A DNA stretch of 64,000 nucleotides from Marinilabiliaceae bacterium JC017 (GTDB lineage: Bacteria > Bacteroidota > Bacteroidia > Bacteroidales > Marinilabiliaceae), in NCBI GenBank assembly GCA_004296775.1, contig RHGE01000017.1:27765-91764 (forward strand), given 5' to 3'. The notes under the pieces were generated by a model, which had not been told where the DNA came from, did no database searches, and worked only from the letters and a program-made list of their open reading frames with translations. Made by a program: the position numbers and the translations under genes. Below, piece after piece: positions 8,553 to 17,540 of the stretch (positions within the stretch are counted from its first letter, which is position 1; every line of letters begins with the position of its first letter).

Positions 8553-8706
8553 TTTGGCGAGAAGTGTGCTGTCTTTTTTCCAACAGAGAGCTATAAATAC
8601 CAATTTTCAATACACGCAACCAAAATTTTAAAGCATCGAAGCCGTTCAAACCATGTTTGACGTTTAATTACATTCAGGTTTAAGAATCGTTAACCGTGAA
8701 AACAAC

Positions 8707-8714
8707 TATATTTG
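8707..8714 (+). promoter_or_regulatory. Candidate -7 box of the DUF4834 gene
   Basis: TATATTTG matches TAnnTTTG. The TTG that would serve as an alternative start codon at 8712 lies inside this box, so translation must begin later, at the ATG at 8733, 18 nt downstream. Confidence 0.55.
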
Positions 8715-8732
8715 CAAAAACTTTTTAATGAA

Positions 8733-9005
8733 ATGCTTGTAGGATTATTTCGCACAATACTATTTCTGGTAATCTTTTATTACCTGTTTAAAATTCTGGG
8801 ACGGCTGGCACTCCCCTTTCTTGTGAAAAAAGGTGCACAGAGAATGCAGAACCAACAGCAGCAGGCGTACCAACAGTACCGTCAGCAGCAAAAACAACAG
8901 GAAGGAAAAGTTACCATTCAGCAAGAACCAAAGAATTCATCCACTCAATCAGCCAAGGCTAAAAATAGTGAAGGTGAATATGTAGACTTCGAAGAAGTGA
9001 ATTAG
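8733..9005 (+). CDS. DUF4834 family small membrane protein
   Basis: About 90 residues: an N-terminal hydrophobic helix (residues 4-30, FRTILFLVIFYYLFKILGRL) followed by a Gln-rich, charged tail (QNQQQQAYQQYRQQQKQQ) and an acidic end EYVDFEEVN. This layout is that of the DUF4834 proteins of Bacteroidota, whose function is unknown. The conserved acidic C-terminal tip probably makes a protein contact; that is inference. A hairpin at 9023 follows the stop. Confidence 0.8.
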   Translation: MLVGLFRTILFLVIFYYLFKILGRLALPFLVKKGAQRMQNQQQQAYQQYRQQQKQQEGKVTIQQEPKNSSTQSAKAKNSEGEYVDFEEVN

Positions 9006-9022
9006 GGAACCACCACAAGATG

Positions 9023-9056
9023 AAAGACGCAAGGCTAAAATGGTAGCGTCTTTTAA
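9023..9056 (+). terminator. Weak terminator after DUF4834
   Basis: AAAGACGC and GCGTCTTT pair around a 15-nt loop, then TTAATATC. The loop is long, so this is a moderate call. Confidence 0.5.
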
Positions 9057-9280
9057 TATCTAATTCCCAATGATTGCTCCTGCCGTTTATCACTTTGACG
9101 TTAGCATCAGGTAAAAGATGCAGAGCAAAGGAGATAACGTGCAAGACGAAAGATGCCCCCACAAAATCTCAAGGTTAGAGTGGCGGCAAGAAGACTACTT
9201 TTGAATTTCCCCTATACATTCTTACAGATAAGCACAGATAGCCTTTCAAATAATTACAAAAGATTAACGAGCTCTAATTT

Positions 9281-9510
9281 ATACCAAGCGGCTGATTATT
9301 CACAGGTAGCGGCAGTTGTGAATACAGCAGCGGGAATGGAGAACTTGTCAGCGGAAGTTAAGAACCTATCAGCAGGGATAGTAAACTCACCAGCGGAAGT
9401 TAGAAATATGTCAGCGGACAATTATTTTCACTGACAATAGCCCGCTATCGATTGCACATCCTCCGCTATCAGCTGCAGATTGCCCGCTATCGCTTTCACA
9501 CTAACCGCTA
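9281..9510. repeat. 21-bp tandem array that switches strand
   Basis: Seven units carry GCGG (once GCAG) at 9288, 9309, 9330, 9351, 9372, 9393 and 9414, exactly 21 bp apart. The array then inverts: CCGC occurs at 9442, 9463, 9484 and 9505, again exactly 21 bp apart. A typical forward unit starts TCAGCGGAAGTTAAGAAC and a reverse unit CCGCTATCG. The 800-bp gap between DUF4834 and nadB holds little else. The frame across the forward half reads heptads such as LSAEVKN and LSAGIVN, a by-product of the 21-bp period. Confidence 0.9.
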
Positions 9511-9535
9511 CTCTTACTAAATAAACATTGGTTCA

Positions 9536-9625
9536 CATCCCAACCTGGACAAACCAGAAAAATACACAGATATAAGTATTGAGATTTCGCATGAACGGGA
9601 TTTCAATATCTTTCCATGACCGGTT
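9536..9625 (-). repeat. Dispersed repeat Z, inverted copy
   Basis: Read on the minus strand it contains CCGGTCATGGAAA, then ATATCTGTGTATTTTTCTGG and a short CTGG/CCAG hairpin, matching 29971-30070 and more loosely 60663-60755 and 21145-21192. Confidence 0.65.
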
Positions 9626-9806
9626 TTCCTCAACTCAACGACGAAGGATTGAATTAATTGAGCGATTACATTTTAAATATTGATTTCTGAAATAATTACC
9701 ATGGGAAGGAAAATACACTATTGAAATCAATCACCTTAAGTACAACCTTTATATCACCTATTCCTTATAAAATTTATAATTTAGGGGCGTAAAATTTCTA
9801 CCTCTC

Positions 9807-11375
9807 ATGAGAAGAGAATATGATTTCCTTGTAATTGGTTCCGGTATCGCCGGACTAAGTTACGCCCTAAAAGTCGCTGATGCAGGAACAGTCGCATTGG
9901 TAAGTAAGTCGACGCTGGATGAAACCAACACCGCATATGCCCAGGGCGGCATCTCGTCGGTCATGTATGAACCTGACAATTTTGAGAAACATTTCCAGGA
10001 CACAATGGTTGCCGGCGACCAGATCTGTAATCCCGAAACAGTAAAAAAGGTGGTTACAGAGGCTCCCCGGCAGATCAAGCAACTATTGGAGTGGGGAACG
10101 CAATTTGACAAGTCGGAAGATGGTAAGTTTGACCTGCACCGGGAAGGCGGCCACTCCGAATACCGCATTCTGCACCACAAAGACAATACCGGGGAAGAGA
10201 TACAGCGGGCTCTGATTCAACAAGTACGCACCCACAAGAACATACACGTATTTGAATCTCATTTTGCCGTTGATATCATCACCCAACACCACCTGGGACA
10301 CATTACAGAACGCTGGATGACCGACATAGAATGTTATGGCGCCTATGTTTTTAACCCCAAAACCAACAGTGTAGAAACCTTTCTGGCCAAATCAACCTTA
10401 ATGGCTTCAGGAGGTATCGGCAATATCTACCAAACCACCACCAACCCGGTTATTGCTACCGGCGATGGGATTGCCATGGTATACCGGGCAAAAGGGATCA
10501 TTGAAAACATGGAGTTTGTACAATTTCACCCTACCTCACTATACAATCCGGGCGAAAGACCTTCCTTTTTGATTACCGAGGCTATGCGCGGTTATGGCGC
10601 CATTTTACGCCGGCGTGACGGAAAGAAATTCATGCACAAATACGATGAACGGGAGTGCTTAGCCCCCCGCGATATAGTGGCCCGGGCCATTGACAACGAA
10701 ATGAAAAACACCGGGGATGATTTTGTTTACCTGGATGTGACGCATAAAGACCCCGAAGAAACCAAGAAACACTTCCCCAACATCTATAAAAAATGCCTTG
10801 GGCTGGGGATCGATATCACCAAAGAATACATTCCGGTGGTACCGGCAGCTCACTATGTGTGTGGCGGCATCAAGGTAGATACCAACGCCCATAGCTCCAT
10901 TAAACACCTTTATGCCTGTGGCGAATGTAGTTCTACTGGCCTGCACGGCGCCAACCGATTAGCTTCCAATTCGCTCATTGAAGCAATTGTTTATGCCGAT
11001 GCCGCTGCCACAGATGCCATAAAGCACAAAGAAGAGATTGAAATTAACCACGCCATCCCTGAGTGGAATGATGAAGGCACTTCACTGCCCGAAGAGATGG
11101 TACTGATCACGCAAACCAGTAAAGAGGTGGAGCAGATCATGAGTAATTATGTGGGAATTGTTCGGTCCAACCTGCGATTGAAAAGGGCATTGGACCGATT
11201 GGAACTGATCTACCGTGAAACCGAATCATTATTTGATAAATCAACTGTTTCGCAACGCCTTTGTGAACTAAGAAATAAAATAAATGTGGGCTACCTGGTC
11301 ATTAAGATGGCTCAGAAGCGCAAAGAGAGCCGCGGCCTGCACTACAATATTGATTATCCGGAGAAGGTGGATTAA
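9807..11375 (+). CDS. nadB: L-aspartate oxidase
   Basis: The 522-residue flavoprotein begins MRREYDFLVIGSGIAGLSYA with the FAD dinucleotide motif GxGxxG at 11-16. It continues with NTAYAQGGI, the HREGGHSEYRILHHKDNTG segment with active-site His and Arg residues, EFVQFHPTSL, RDIVARAID and the GLHGANRLASNSLIEA flavin block typical of NadB. It oxidises L-aspartate to iminoaspartate, the first step of de novo NAD synthesis, partnered with quinolinate synthase NadA, which is not in this window. The C-terminal helical domain is complete and a strong terminator follows. Confidence 0.95.
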   Translation: MRREYDFLVIGSGIAGLSYALKVADAGTVALVSKSTLDETNTAYAQGGISSVMYEPDNFEKHFQDTMVAGDQICNPETVKKVVTEAPRQIKQLLEWGTQFDKSEDGKFDLHREGGHSEYRILHHKDNTGEEIQRALIQQVRTHKNIHVFESHFAVDIITQHHLGHITERWMTDIECYGAYVFNPKTNSVETFLAKSTLMASGGIGNIYQTTTNPVIATGDGIAMVYRAKGIIENMEFVQFHPTSLYNPGERPSFLITEAMRGYGAILRRRDGKKFMHKYDERECLAPRDIVARAIDNEMKNTGDDFVYLDVTHKDPEETKKHFPNIYKKCLGLGIDITKEYIPVVPAAHYVCGGIKVDTNAHSSIKHLYACGECSSTGLHGANRLASNSLIEAIVYADAAATDAIKHKEEIEINHAIPEWNDEGTSLPEEMVLITQTSKEVEQIMSNYVGIVRSNLRLKRALDRLELIYRETESLFDKSTVSQRLCELRNKINVGYLVIKMAQKRKESRGLHYNIDYPEKVD

Positions 11376-11411
11376 CCCGATTTTCACCTTCTTGCTATTA
11401 ATAATACCTGA

Positions 11412-11448
11412 AAAGGTTCTGAGGCCAACGGGCTTCAGAACCTTTTTT
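11412..11448 (+). terminator. Terminator after nadB
   Basis: AAAGGTTCTGA pairs with TCAGAACCTTT across a 12-nt loop, followed by TTTT. Confidence 0.85.
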
Positions 11449-11487
11449 ATTAATTCATGGCATCTACTCTCAGAGTAAAACTTTCCC

Positions 11488-12234
11488 CTATTGCACCCGC
11501 TTCACAAAGCAGTCGCCTTTGCCGTGTTCATTCGTTTCTTCAGAGTGGATAACAACCGTGATTTGATCGTAATCACTCACCGGCTTTTTTTCCACATGAG
11601 GCTTCTTTATCTGAACCAGGTAACCGTAATAATAGGCGCCTTTGCCATACTCCACTGTTTTAGTCACATTCAACACCTCGGCCGGCACATGATTCACGCT
11701 GATCTCCAGTTCCTGTTTCGACAGCCTTGAGGGAGCCATATCAATGGTATCTTTATTGGCCACAGACTTTTTCTCAAACTCCGACCGGTTTTTCAGGTCG
11801 CTAAGCTTTAAAACCTTGGCTAAACTCATGGGACGGAAATAAACCATATAGGTCTCATAGGGCCTAACCTGCGGCTCAAAAGCATTGACACTATACACCT
11901 CCATGCGCTCGTATTGGGGATTGATCTCCAAATCGCGAAAAGCAGGTACATTCCAGGTCCAATATTCCAGTTTAGTCTTGAAATAGTCACTTGGTTTCAC
12001 CGCATACAAACACAAGTACTGCCCTTTGGAAACTTCCATGGAATAATAACCGTTTGCATCGGTCGTGACAGAATAGACATTATCAAAGTTTCTGTTTTTC
12101 AACGACACCAACACACTATCCAGTGGCTGGTCATTAAAATCAGTGACGCAGCCATGAATGCGCACCGTCTCCTTGGCGAAAAGAACACCCGCACTCCAGA
12201 TAAAGAGTGCCATCACAACTAATATGTGCTTCAT
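11488..12234 (-). CDS. Exported carboxypeptidase-regulatory-like domain protein
   Basis: From MKHILVVMALFIWSAGVLFA a signal peptide is followed by a prealbumin-like beta domain (VRIHGCVTDFNDQPLDSVLV to TDANGYYSMEV, about residues 24-70), which resembles the carboxypeptidase D regulatory domain used as a binding or spacer module in Bacteroidota surface proteins. The C-terminal part (about 130-240) is of unknown family and shares VYFRPMSLAKVLK with the fragment at 1873-2037. The start at 12234 is chosen because the ten residues upstream do not fit a signal peptide. No operon partner is seen. Confidence 0.7.
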   Translation of the reverse strand: MKHILVVMALFIWSAGVLFAKETVRIHGCVTDFNDQPLDSVLVSLKNRNFDNVYSVTTDANGYYSMEVSKGQYLCLYAVKPSDYFKTKLEYWTWNVPAFRDLEINPQYERMEVYSVNAFEPQVRPYETYMVYFRPMSLAKVLKLSDLKNRSEFEKKSVANKDTIDMAPSRLSKQELEISVNHVPAEVLNVTKTVEYGKGAYYYGYLVQIKKPHVEKKPVSDYDQITVVIHSEETNEHGKGDCFVKRVQ

Positions 12235-12479
12235 AATATATGGTATAAAAAATACGTATTGCACTAAATAAAGTGACTATCTCCCGTGCGCTAAAGCTGC
12301 TACTCCCAACAAATTGATATTACTTTTATGCTTCAGGCAAATACTGACAACAGAAACGCTTTCAAGGCATATTTACACCCTCTTGGGCAATCTATCCCCG
12401 GCAAATATATCTTAATAATTCTATGAAGTTACTACGGCATCTTTTTTTACTAATGGTTTGTCGGGTTTGGGGTCGAGGT

Positions 12480-12650
12480 GCGGGTTTAGATAGTAGTAAG
12501 AGATGGCCATTGGCCATTACGCTAATAACTTTACAAGTGTGTTAGATGACATATAGGTTTTTAATTCTTCAGTAATATTTTTATTGGGACGTTGTCCCAA
12601 ACCCTACTTACTTTTTTGCATTGCCAAAAAAAGCAAAAAACGCTAGTCAA
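12480..12650 (+). repeat. Dispersed repeat X, copy 1
   Basis: From GGGTTTAGATAGTAGTAAGA through the near-palindrome ATGGCCATTGGCCAT, the hairpin TTGGGACGTTGTCCCAA and AAAAAACGCTAGTCAA. The window's last 180 bases (63819-64000) repeat it in the same orientation, and a short piece recurs near 50254-50290. The right border may extend past 12650, but the second copy is cut by the window end. Confidence 0.8.
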
Positions 12651-12782
12651 ATAAACGCTTCTGCCCACCTCCTTGATGAATTTTTGCAAACCCACATGCC
12701 AGAATCCCCGCATTCATCTTCGTCGCGCCTACGCCGGCCCGCTTATTTTACCCCGCCTTATAATAATATCCTTGGGGTAATG

Positions 12783-12851
12783 CCGATAGATGATTATAGG
12801 CCAACTAAAAGCGAAGCGCATTAAGTGGTCATTTTAATCACTAATCGGTAT
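12783..12851 (-). repeat. Dispersed repeat Y, inverted copy
   Basis: The reverse complement reads ATACCGATTAGTGATTAAAA then TGACCACTTAATGC and ends ATAATCATCTATCG, aligned along its length with 821-888 and 52067-52137. Confidence 0.75.
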
Positions 12852-13042
12852 GACCGGCTCCCGCGCTTCCCTACATCATGGTCTTTTTCGTATTTGTTGA
12901 GTAAATGCAAGCTTGTTATATGATAGATTCTAGGTTTAAGAAGTCTCTGTGATTCTTTGTGTTTCCTCTGCAAAGTTATGTGCTACTGGTTTCGCATCCT
13001 GAGCTATGCATCAAAGAATCTTTGTGAATGCTGGTATCTCCT

Positions 13043-13237
13043 CCTATTGATCCTGGATAATGGTAAGGATGTGCCTATATATTAAACTCAACTTCTAGTT
13101 ATTGCAAAGACATTCTAAAGACAACCTAAAGTCATTATTTATTGAGTTTAAGTTTAATTTAGGTTGAATTTGAGTTGAATTTACATTGAGTTTACTCTAG
13201 TACCACTCTATTACCATTCCCTTATCATGGATAGGGC
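13043..13237. repeat. Palindromic MITE-like element, copy 1
   Basis: About 195 bp starting near CCTATTGATCCTGGATAATG and ending at CCCTTATCATGGATAG. Left-arm words (AAACTCAACTT, ACAACCTAAAGTCA) recur as their complements in the right arm (AATTTACATTGAGTTT, TTTAGGTTGAATTTGAGTTG), so the element can fold into one long imperfect hairpin. A second copy lies at 57656-57860. No transposase frame is present. Confidence 0.7.
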
Positions 13238-13329
13238 AGGATGTTCATGCTTCCTCTATATTCTGAGTTACAGACCGGTAAAATCTTTAGGATTCTTTGC
13301 AGCATATACAGCCTGGCAAGAGGCTGAAA

Positions 13330-13500
13330 GGTTCTGGTTTTTTTAGGTTATGAGTACGAAGTTCAAGGTAGCTCTGCGAATCTTTGCGTTTCCTCTGTGG
13401 TTCTCTGCGTTACAATTTACAAGTTCTGGGTTCTGTGTTGCGGGTTAGGCCGTTAGAAATTTTGGAATTCTTGGCAGCTTATGCGGCTTTGCGAAAATAG
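13330..13500 (+). repeat. Low-complexity word repeat (10- and 7-bp units)
   Basis: Ten-base words such as GCTCTGCGAA, TCTTTGCGTT, TCCTCTGTGG and TTCTCTGCGT follow one another, then seven-base words GGGTTCT, GTGTTGC, GGGTTAG. The same combination recurs at 17140-17360 and in looser form at 57910-58160 and 58440-58530. Confidence 0.7.
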
Positions 13501-13538
13501 GTTTGAGTTAAAATGAACTTACGGAATTTTGGATTATT

Positions 13539-13650
13539 CCGGCGCAGGGACCGATGTGCGGCTAACAACCTACTGCTTGCGCCGGATTGCGCGGTTACTC
13601 TACCCAGGGCGGCTCTACGTTTGCCCTGGGCTTTAATAGGATGCCCCTTC
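13539..13650. repeat. GC-rich hairpin cluster downstream of the DUF255 gene
   Basis: CCGGCGCA (13539) pairs with TGCGCCGG (13578), and CCCAGGGC (13603) pairs with GCCCTGGG (13623); a GCCC/GGGC stem follows. It abuts the stop of the DUF255 gene at 13698 and could act as its terminator, though there is no T run. Confidence 0.55.
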
Positions 13651-13697
13651 AGGGCAAGGGATTCTTGGCAACTTATGCGATTTGGCAAAAGCATAAT

Positions 13698-15674
13698 TCA
13701 TACAATCAGATTAAGCGCTTCTTCAGTAGTTTCAACCGGCAACTGACAAGTTTTATTGTGACAAATGTAGATGCGGGTTCGTCCGGCCTTGAAACGATTC
13801 TTTAACAGTGGCAGACTATTGCTGGTATCGATGGCCCCGGCAAATAAGACGCCCGGCAGAAATTTCTGTTGCAGATGGAAAGCCAGCGCGGGTGCCTTCT
13901 CTCCCATCACAACTACTTCGCGATTATGGCCCTGCTGCAAAAGGGCCAATAAAGCCCAGTGGGCATGGTGCGGACCATATTTTTCAGCCAGGGGCGAAAT
14001 GGTGCACAGGAGTGTATCGGCCACCTGGTCATATTCCGGCAGGTAGAATAAACGGGAAAGCTTCAAGAGGTTATGCACCATCACCCCTACTGATGAAGGG
14101 ATCACATTATCCTGGAGTTCAGTTTTCCTGGCAATCAGCTGTTCGCCATTGGATGGCATGTAATAGAACATGCCGTTGGCGGGGTTGTAAAAATAACGCA
14201 GGCAGTAATCGGCCAGGGCTTTTGCTTCCTGCAGGTAACCTTCATCAAAGGTAATTTCATATAATGCAATGAGTGCCTCAACCATAAAGGCATAATCGTC
14301 GAGAAAACCTTTCACCTTGGCGATCCCGTTTTTATAGCTTCGAAACAGACCTCCATCTGCAGCCTTCAGCTTATCCAACAGAAAAGTCATGCTTTTAATG
14401 GCCTGACGCCGGTAGATCTCCTCCCCCAAGGTGGTGTAAGCAACGGCAAGCGACTTAATCATCAATCCATTCCAGGCGGTGAGTATCTTATCGTCTAGTC
14501 CCGGAGCAGTGCGCTCCTGCCGCTTTGCAAACAGTTTTTGGTTGGACGCATGAATAGCCCCCTGAAATTCCTCTGAGCTATTAGAGGCTCCTTTGATGGA
14601 GAGGATATTCCGACCATCTGCCCAATTTCCCGCCGGCTGAATGCCATAGTATTCAAAGTAACGTTGATCCGGTCCCATCAATGCTTTGACCTCTTCATAG
14701 GTCCAGGTATAATATTTTCCCTCCTGCCCTTCACTATCGGCATCAAGGGCGGAATAAAAGCCCTCTTGTTCAGACCGCAGTTCCCGCATCACAAAGGCAA
14801 TGCTTTGCCGGATCACCTGCTCATATCGTTTATCCCCGGTAATCTTGAAAGCATTGCTATAGACTTCAATTAACTGGGCATTATCGTAAAGCATCTTCTC
14901 AAAGTGGGGTGCAAACCATTTCTCATCCACGGCATAACGGGCAAAGCCGCCTCCCAGGTGATCATAGATACCCCCTTCATACATCTTGTCGAGTGTGAAA
15001 CAGACCTGACGTTGCGTGTCGGTATCCTTTCGAAGATGTGACCAGGTCAAAAGGAAATTCAACACCACCGGCATGGGAAATTTAGGTGCCTTGGTGAAAC
15101 CACCGTGATAGGCATCAAAGTCTCTCGTAATCTGAGATACTATTGTCTCAACATCCATTAATTCCTGATCTGCCTTGCTCGAAACAAAAGGTTCCTGCCG
15201 GATGCCATTGGTCAGATATTGAGCCTGAGCCACCAGTTTTTCCGGCTCTTCTTCATGCAACTTGATAATGGTATGCAAAACCTCCACCCATGTCTCTTTA
15301 GGAAAATAGGTGCCGCCCCAGATGGGCTGACCATTGGGCAGAGCCACACAATTAAGCGGCCATCCGCCTTGCCCGGACAACAACTGAACCGCTTCCATGT
15401 ATATCTTATCCACATCGGGCCGCTCCTCCCGGTCGACCTTGATGCATACAAAATGATTATTCATAACCTCGGCCACTTGTTCGTCTTCAAAGGACTCATG
15501 CGCCATCACATGACACCAATGACACGCTGAATATCCGATACTGATGATCACCAGCTTATTTTCCTTCTCAGCTTTTGAGAATGCTTCCTCCCCCCAGGGA
15601 AACCAATCTACCGGGTTGTGCGCATGCTGCAGCAGATAGGGACTGGTTTCGTTATTTAATCGATTACCATCCAT
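13698..15674 (-). CDS. DUF255 thioredoxin-fold protein (YyaL/SSP411 family)
   Basis: The 658-residue protein begins [20 protein letters not shown], the signature of the YyaL/spermatogenesis-associated protein 20 family. The N-terminal thioredoxin-like domain has [12 protein letters not shown] (about 51-62) in place of the CxxC redox site, and residues from about 190 on form an alpha/alpha-barrel like N-acylglucosamine 2-epimerases ([20 protein letters not shown]). The function of the family is not established; a redox or sugar-related role has been suggested from the folds. Length is usual. It has no signal peptide and stands alone. Confidence 0.9.
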   Translation of the reverse strand: MDGNRLNNETSPYLLQHAHNPVDWFPWGEEAFSKAEKENKLVIISIGYSACHWCHVMAHESFEDEQVAEVMNNHFVCIKVDREERPDVDKIYMEAVQLLSGQGGWPLNCVALPNGQPIWGGTYFPKETWVEVLHTIIKLHEEEPEKLVAQAQYLTNGIRQEPFVSSKADQELMDVETIVSQITRDFDAYHGGFTKAPKFPMPVVLNFLLTWSHLRKDTDTQRQVCFTLDKMYEGGIYDHLGGGFARYAVDEKWFAPHFEKMLYDNAQLIEVYSNAFKITGDKRYEQVIRQSIAFVMRELRSEQEGFYSALDADSEGQEGKYYTWTYEEVKALMGPDQRYFEYYGIQPAGNWADGRNILSIKGASNSSEEFQGAIHASNQKLFAKRQERTAPGLDDKILTAWNGLMIKSLAVAYTTLGEEIYRRQAIKSMTFLLDKLKAADGGLFRSYKNGIAKVKGFLDDYAFMVEALIALYEITFDEGYLQEAKALADYCLRYFYNPANGMFYYMPSNGEQLIARKTELQDNVIPSSVGVMVHNLLKLSRLFYLPEYDQVADTLLCTISPLAEKYGPHHAHWALLALLQQGHNREVVVMGEKAPALAFHLQQKFLPGVLFAGAIDTSNSLPLLKNRFKAGRTRIYICHNKTCQLPVETTEEALNLIV

Positions 15675-15730
15675 TACACCTGTTGTTGTCCTAAACTAAA
15701 ACAACGAATTGGGGTTAGGGTTCGGAGGAA

Positions 15731-15800
15731 AAAGATGAAAGGTAAACGGAGAAAGGCAAAAGGTGAAAGGTAAACGGTGTGAGGTTGGTGATTTAGGGTT
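15731..15800 (+). repeat. Heptanucleotide array (AAAGGTG-like)
   Basis: Ten consecutive 7-bp words without gaps: AAAGATG, AAAGGTA, AACGGAG, AAAGGCA, AAAGGTG, AAAGGTA, AACGGTG, TGAGGTT, GGTGATT, TAGGGTT. The first seven are close variants of AAAGGTG. Confidence 0.85.
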
Positions 15801-16026
15801 GAAGGTACATGAACAGGATTATCCATTTAAGTTGAAGTGGCAGGTATGAATGAACGGGCAATCCTTCCGGCTTTTAGAAAACAGTAAAAACTTGATGATT
15901 TTAAAATATTCAATAATTATTAAACACAATCCTCTTTCCTTAAGCGCAGATGATGATAAAACTTCCTTTCTGAATTAGTTAAAAACAGAACTCTACAATC
16001 ATTCACACAAAGCATTACAAAATAAC

Positions 16027-16048
16027 AAAGGGGGACATGCCCCCTTTT
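16027..16048 (+). terminator. Hairpin, terminator-like
   Basis: AAAGGGGG and CCCCCTTT pair around ACATG and are followed by TCTAACTTTTA. It lies between convergent-free minus-strand genes, so its parent transcript is unclear. Confidence 0.5.
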
Positions 16049-16248
16049 CTAACTTTTAATTATAAATAACTTGGCTGTTCTCTAACCTAAAGGTTTAAGC
16101 CATGAATATCAAGCGATACTTTTTACTATTTCATTGAAAACAAAATAATTCAATACAAAAAACATAATGGCAATTGGCCATAACAACAGATCATTGGATT
16201 TTAAATTATCTCAAAAATGAACGAACTATTGTATCAACCTACAAAGGA

Positions 16249-16464
16249 TTAAGAGAAAGGTGTGGTTTTCCAATGTATGATTACATCAGCCGGACATCCG
16301 GAACTTTCTGCATCCACAATACATTCTTTTTTCTTTTTAAAGGCTTTTTTTGAAGAAAGAAGGACTTCACCGTTTTCATTGGATGATTTATGCCAATGAA
16401 ACTCATTTGATTTGTCTTGATACAATTCCCAACCGAATCCATCAAAACTTCTTTTTAGTGACAT
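16249..16464 (-). CDS. DUF1508 (YegP-like) small protein
   Basis: About 71 residues from MSLKRSFDGFGWELYQDKSN. The pattern WELYQDKSNEFHWHKSSNENGEVLLSS, followed by a Lys-rich segment and ECI, matches the DUF1508/YegP repeat, a small beta-alpha domain usually seen as one or two copies with unknown function. The frame is open to 16494; the internal ATG fits the domain start better. No neighbour within 500 bp. Confidence 0.65.
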   Translation of the reverse strand: MSLKRSFDGFGWELYQDKSNEFHWHKSSNENGEVLLSSKKAFKKKKECIVDAESSGCPADVIIHWKTTPFS

Positions 16465-16848
16465 GATTAAAAATTTGACAATGAATTCAAACATAGGTGT
16501 GAATTCTTCACCTCATTATTTATATCCTGACACAAAGGATAATTTCAAAATATGATAGAAATATAGAAAATACAGAAACTTATTACGTTTCTTTTATGTT
16601 GTTTATAAACTCAATCTATTACACTTCCTAACCCTTTATTTTTAGGAATACTTTATAGCACAAGCCATTCCTTTATTTTACATCCTGTGTATTTTTTAAA
16701 ATTACATTTTAAAAACATAAACATGAAATAAAAGCCTGCCTTTAACATTAAATAACAAAGGAAGGCGGAATGGTTTTGGGGTTCACGGTTCTGGGTGTTA
16801 TGGTTACTAATTCTGAGTTATGGGTTCTGAGTTGCGGGTTTACAGTGC

Positions 16849-17126
16849 CTACTATATAACTCTTTTAATCATTGGTTGATATTACAATCAAACCACCCCG
16901 ATTTTCATTGCATAACCAATGAAAATCACCCCTCCTAATTCTTTCAGGAGGGGAAAAGAGTGACCGGCCGAAAAGAAAATGAATTACGAGTATTTAGTAG
17001 ATGTGTAGAACAATCCTCGCTGCATCCCTTTGGACCTACGGGAATCTGCGTAAGACCAAAGATACTGGTAGCCCCAATTTAGAATAATCTCCCCTTTTGT
17101 TAGTATATCAAGACTTGAAGACTCTG
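16849..17126 (+). repeat. Twin-hairpin dispersed element, copy 1
   Basis: A 278-bp segment conserved with 58165-58453. Hairpin 1 is GATTTTCATTG/CAATGAAAATC (16900-16927) with loop CATAAC; hairpin 2 is CCCCTCCT/AGGAGGGG (16929-16953) with a 9-nt loop. GAAAAGAGTGACCGG follows. Within the hairpins the two copies differ only in the loops. It could be a structured RNA gene or a mobile element end; no frame is present. Confidence 0.7.
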
Positions 17127-17410
17127 TGTTACATGTTCCGGGTTGCAGGTTAGGCCATTAGACATTTTGAAATTCTTTGCGGCTTATGCGGCCTTGCGAG
17201 AGGCTGAAAGGTCCTGGGGTTATAGGTTCTGAGTTCAAGGTATCTCTGCGAATCTTTGCGTTTCCTCCGTGAATCTCTGCGTAACAAATTCTGAGTTGCG
17301 GGTTAGGCCGTTAGAAATTTTGGGATTCTCTGCGCCTTATGCGCCTTAGCGAGAGACTAAAATATTCAAGACGTAAGGTTAACAGTGTATCTACAATTCT
17401 ATGTGTTACA

Positions 17411-17540
17411 GTTTACAATCCATTTCCACCTATCTCAATTTATTTCAATCTGTTCCCACCTATTTCCATTTATTTCAATCTATTTCCACCTATTTCAATC
17501 TATTTCCAACTATCTCTACCCTCTTCAACCCCTTTCACTG
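17411..17540 (+). repeat. 10-bp tandem array (TATTTCAATC-like)
   Basis: Thirteen consecutive 10-bp words with no gap, for example CATTTCCACC, TATCTCAATT, TATTTCAATC, TGTTCCCACC, TATTTCCATT, TATTTCCAAC. It runs into the 3' end of the deacetylase gene at 17535. A degenerate reverse-complement relative lies near 21070-21145. Confidence 0.85.

Larger units (their letters stand above)
15675..16248. other. Gene-free stretch with a 7-bp word array and a hairpin
   Basis: Only the heptamer array at 15731-15800 and the hairpin at 16027-16048 stand out. An ATGGCAATTGGCCAT word near 16167 resembles the palindrome at the start of repeat X. No reading frame with coding character was seen. Confidence 0.6.

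Noticed and set aside
9153..9434. Frame with LSAEVKN-type heptads
   Set aside because: It overlaps the 21-bp array whose period makes any frame heptad-like; the unit pattern switches strand at 9435 and the frame ends there.
12621..12824. 67-codon plus-strand frame (starts MPKKAKNASQINASAH)
   Set aside because: It spans dispersed repeats X and Y and has no start signal or coding character of its own.
13479..13746. Overlapping short frames on both strands
   Set aside because: They arise in the GC-rich hairpin cluster and the end of the DUF255 gene; no domain or start context.
16900..16953. Hairpin pair as a group II intron or known RNA (RNase P, SRP, tmRNA)
   Set aside because: No domain V, no RNase P or SRP consensus words and no tmRNA tag; treated as an unclassified repeat.
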